Assembly: GCF_000336815.1 (NCBI RefSeq)
Contig: NZ_AOLG01000009.1
Span: 434,864 to 496,430 of the forward strand
Direction: 5' to 3'
Source: Haloferax prahovense DSM 18310
GTDB taxonomy: Archaea > Halobacteriota > Halobacteria > Halobacteriales > Haloferacaceae
DNA: 61,567 bases
Shown one piece after another: positions 59,534-61,567 of the stretch. Below the pieces are notes generated by a model, which was not told where the DNA came from, did no database searches, and saw only the letters and a program-made list of their open reading frames with translations. Within the stretch, counting starts at the first letter, position 1, and each line of letters starts with the position of its first letter. Both the position numbers and the translations under genes were made by a program.

Positions 59534-60505
59534 ATGGACGACCGCGTACATTCCGAGGTCCGACGCACCGCGACGGAAATCGACACGATGGAGATTCGCG
59601 GCGCGGCGACCATCGCCGACGCGGCCGCGCGGGCGCTCCGGACACAGGCCACGGAGAGCGACGCCGCCGACGCCGAGGCGTTCCGGGCCGAGCTCCGCGC
59701 GACCGCCCGGACGCTCCACGAGACGCGGCCGACGGCCGTGAGCCTCCCCAACGCCCTCCGGTACGTCCTCCGCGACATGTCGAGTACGACCGTCGAGGGG
59801 CTCCGACAGAACGTCGTCGACTCGGCCGACGAGTTCTGCGCCCGGCTCGAACGGGCGCAGGCCGACCTCGGACAGGTCGGCGCGAACCGCCTCCGCGACG
59901 GCGACACCATCATGACCCACTGCCACTCCACGGACGCGCTGGCGTGCGTCGAGGCGGCCGTCGAGCAGGGAAAGCACATCGAGGCGGTCGTCAAGGAGAC
60001 GCGGCCTCGAAATCAGGGACACATCACCGCGAAGCGACTCCACGAACTGGGCGTGCCCGTCACGCTCATCGTCGACTCGGCGGCCCGCCGCTACCTCAAC
60101 GACGTGGACCACGTGCTCGTCGGCGCGGACGCCGTCGCGGCCGACGGAAGCGTCATCAACAAAATCGGGACGAGCGGCCTCGCGGTCAACGCACGCGAGC
60201 GGGGGTCGCCCATCATGGTCGCCGCGCAGACGCTCAAACTCCATCCGGGGACGATGACCGGTCACACCGTCGATATCGAGATGCGCGACACCGCCGAGGT
60301 CGTCGACGACGACACGCTCGCGGACCTCGGAACCCCCACCGTGAAGAACCCCGCGTTCGACGTGACGCCGCCGCGATACGTGGACGCCATCGTCACCGAG
60401 CGCGGGCAGTTCCCGCCGGAGAGCATCGTCATCCTGATGCGAGAACTGTTCGGCGAGGGCACTTCTGAGCCGTGGGCGGAGCCGTCGCCGCGGGCCGAAC
60501 CGTAG
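59534..60505 (+). CDS. Ribose-1,5-bisphosphate isomerase
   Basis: 323 residues from the ATG at 59534. eIF2B-alpha/aldose-isomerase-like enzyme converting ribose-1,5-bisphosphate to ribulose-1,5-bisphosphate. Visible: TMEIRGAATIADAAARAL, THCHSTDALACVEAAVEQG (catalytic Cys region), KETRPRNQGHITAKRL, the Asp region HVLVGADAVAADGSVINKIGTSGLA and a C-terminal VTPPRYVDAIVTERG. Forty-nine bp after deoA, it forms the AMP pathway leading to type III RuBisCO, whose gene is not in the window. Confidence 0.94.
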   Translation: MDDRVHSEVRRTATEIDTMEIRGAATIADAAARALRTQATESDAADAEAFRAELRATARTLHETRPTAVSLPNALRYVLRDMSSTTVEGLRQNVVDSADEFCARLERAQADLGQVGANRLRDGDTIMTHCHSTDALACVEAAVEQGKHIEAVVKETRPRNQGHITAKRLHELGVPVTLIVDSAARRYLNDVDHVLVGADAVAADGSVINKIGTSGLAVNARERGSPIMVAAQTLKLHPGTMTGHTVDIEMRDTAEVVDDDTLADLGTPTVKNPAFDVTPPRYVDAIVTERGQFPPESIVILMRELFGEGTSEPWAEPSPRAEP

Positions 60506-60535
60506 GCGGAGACGTCGTCGCGAACCGACCCGCAG

Positions 60536-61198
60536 TCACGACCGGCCGACGAGGTCGGCCATGACTTTCATCTCCGCTTTTCGCAGGTGCTCCGCCGCGG
60601 TGCTCGTCGAGCAGTCGAGCCGCGCGGCCACGTCGGCGACCGACCCGGTCCGCGGCTCGCGGTAGTAGCCGCAGTCGACGGCGACCTCGATGGCCTCGCG
60701 CTGGCGGGGCGACAGCGACCCGGCCGAGACGCTCCCCGGCCCCGTGTACTCCCTCACCCGCACGACTTCGAGGCCGCGGCCCTCGGGGAGCTGTTCGACC
60801 GCCGACTGGAGCGCCTCGTCGGTCCCGACGAGCGTCATCGAGACCGTTCCGTCGCCGTCGAAGACGACCGGCGGGACGACGATGAGACCGCCCCGCGTGA
60901 CGGCGGCCGTCTGCCTCGTTCCCGCCGCGTCGAGCCGCTCGTCGACCACGATGAAAAAGGAGTCGCCGGGGAGCTGGGAGAGTTCGTACGACAGGATGCG
61001 CTCCGTCTCCGCGAGCGCCGCCTCGTAGGCCTCGACGTCGGTCCCGAAGACCTCGAAGACGATGGTGTTCCTGTCGGTCACCGTCGGGTTCCAGTGGTGG
61101 AGTTCGGTCCGCTCGAACGCCTCGTGTTCGACGACGAACTCGTGCATCGGATGCAACTGTTCGTCGTCGGGCGTGAAGCGAAGCCTGACCGATTTCAT
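60536..61198 (-). CDS. Bacterioopsin-activator-like HTH regulator
   Basis: 220 residues starting MKSVRLRFTPDD; an ATG nine codons upstream is possible, but TTTTTAT lies 27-32 nt before the chosen start, fitting a leaderless transcript. The N-terminal ~150 residues form a sensor-like alpha/beta domain; the C-terminus carries the HTH_10 signature LSPRQREAIEVAVDCGYYREPRTGSV...LDCSTSTAAEHLRKAE. Such proteins respond to redox or light in haloarchaea. It diverges from nuoCD and may control it. Confidence 0.9.
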   Translation of the reverse strand: MKSVRLRFTPDDEQLHPMHEFVVEHEAFERTELHHWNPTVTDRNTIVFEVFGTDVEAYEAALAETERILSYELSQLPGDSFFIVVDERLDAAGTRQTAAVTRGGLIVVPPVVFDGDGTVSMTLVGTDEALQSAVEQLPEGRGLEVVRVREYTGPGSVSAGSLSPRQREAIEVAVDCGYYREPRTGSVADVAARLDCSTSTAAEHLRKAEMKVMADLVGRS

Positions 61199-61283
61199 GC
61201 CGGCGAATTGATTCGACTGCGACATAAAAACCGGCCGCACTCGTGAGGCAGAACGACGAACCGACGACCGGACGAACGGGCGG

Positions 61284-61567
61284 ATGTCAACCGTCATGTC
61301 ACTCGAACGCCCGCAGCAGCCCCCCGAGTCCGACGCCGACCCCGCCGCGCTCGCCGACGACGCCTCCGGTCCCCTCGACGCCGACGCGCTCCGGCGGGCG
61401 TTGGGCGACGCCGTCCTCGCCACCGAAGCGCACGTTCACGCGCCCGCGGTGCAGGTTCGCCCGGACGCGGTGCAGTCGTCGCTCTCGACGCTCCGCGACG
61501 ACCTCGGCCTCGACCACCTCTCGTGTGTGACCGCCCAGGAGTACGAGGACCGCTACGAGTCCATCTA
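61284..61567 (+). CDS. nuoCD: NADH dehydrogenase-like subunit CD, N-terminal part (continues past the window)
   Basis: The first 94 residues before the window ends. A disordered N-terminus (MSTVMSLERPQQPPESDADP) leads to the start of the 30-kDa (NuoC) fold: LRRALGDAVLATEAHVHAPAVQVR and LSTLRDDLGLDHLSCVTAQE, YEDRYESI. Haloarchaeal complex I has C and D fused. The usual nuoA-nuoB genes are not upstream here; a divergent regulator is. An internal ATG at 61296 could also start translation. Confidence 0.75.
   Translation, partial: MSTVMSLERPQQPPESDADPAALADDASGPLDADALRRALGDAVLATEAHVHAPAVQVRPDAVQSSLSTLRDDLGLDHLSCVTAQEYEDRYESI

Overview
The window is about 61.6 kb of very GC-rich, acid-residue-biased DNA from a halophilic archaeon, most likely Haloferax or a close relative. 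The evidence is a Tat-exported lipoprotein, an S-layer-type glycoprotein with a PGF-CTERM tail beside archaeosortase A, diphthine synthase, Trm5, an archaeal DRG GTPase, AMP phosphorylase with ribose-1,5-bisphosphate isomerase, many short haloarchaeal-only proteins, and TATA boxes about 26 nt upstream of leaderless starts. I see no transposase, integrase, CRISPR array, rRNA or replication origin. It reads as a stable chromosomal segment; the species is an inference from gene content and order, not a database match.

Layout: (1) 1-9.8 kb: the 3' end of acetyl-CoA synthetase, a second acyl-CoA ligase, a Tat-exported protein of unknown function, and a complete branched-chain-amino-acid-type ABC operon (binding protein, two permeases, two ATPases) ending in a thioredoxin-like protein. 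(2) 9.8-17.1 kb: a universal stress protein, an A-type heme-copper oxidase subunit I with small membrane neighbours but no subunit II, a DRG GTPase and a MATE exporter. (3) 17.2-21.9 kb: a duplicated-VOC glyoxalase, a large S-layer-like glycoprotein and artA, whose enzyme is expected to process PGF-CTERM tails like the one on that glycoprotein. (4) 21.9-28.6 kb: dphB, a DoxX-like protein, small zinc-finger proteins, a Rieske-type protein, tRNA-Thr(CGU), trm5, a regulator, two stress proteins and a TVP38 membrane protein.

(5) 28.6-39.3 kb: a P2-type cation ATPase, an FdhF-like molybdoenzyme overlapping a YqeC-family gene, and a copper-ATPase/SafE/His-rich cluster. (6) 39.4-42.2 kb: a ba3-type oxidase operon transcribed away from that copper cluster; a perfect 8-N9-8 inverted repeat sits between the two promoters. 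(7) 42.4-52.1 kb: HtrA-like protease, KDPG aldolase (semi-phosphorylative Entner-Doudoroff pathway), beta-carbonic anhydrase, a two-gene bacterial-PH-domain membrane operon, a metallophosphoesterase operon, a CopD-like protein and a DUF2071 protein. (8) 52.2-61.6 kb: aldo/keto reductase, macro-domain and Cys-pair genes, a deacylase, an Old-Yellow-Enzyme homologue, a regulator/membrane-protein pair, thioredoxin, the AMP salvage pair (AMP phosphorylase, R15P isomerase), a bacterioopsin-activator-like regulator and the start of nuoCD.

Recurring themes are aerobic respiration and its copper supply, cell-surface construction, and carbon and nucleotide salvage. The most interesting non-coding signals are the inverted repeat between the oxidase and copper clusters, two palindromes flanking the S-layer TATA box, a 22-codon leader ORF that ends on the livH start codon, and a heavily structured gene-free region at 25.95-26.11 kb.
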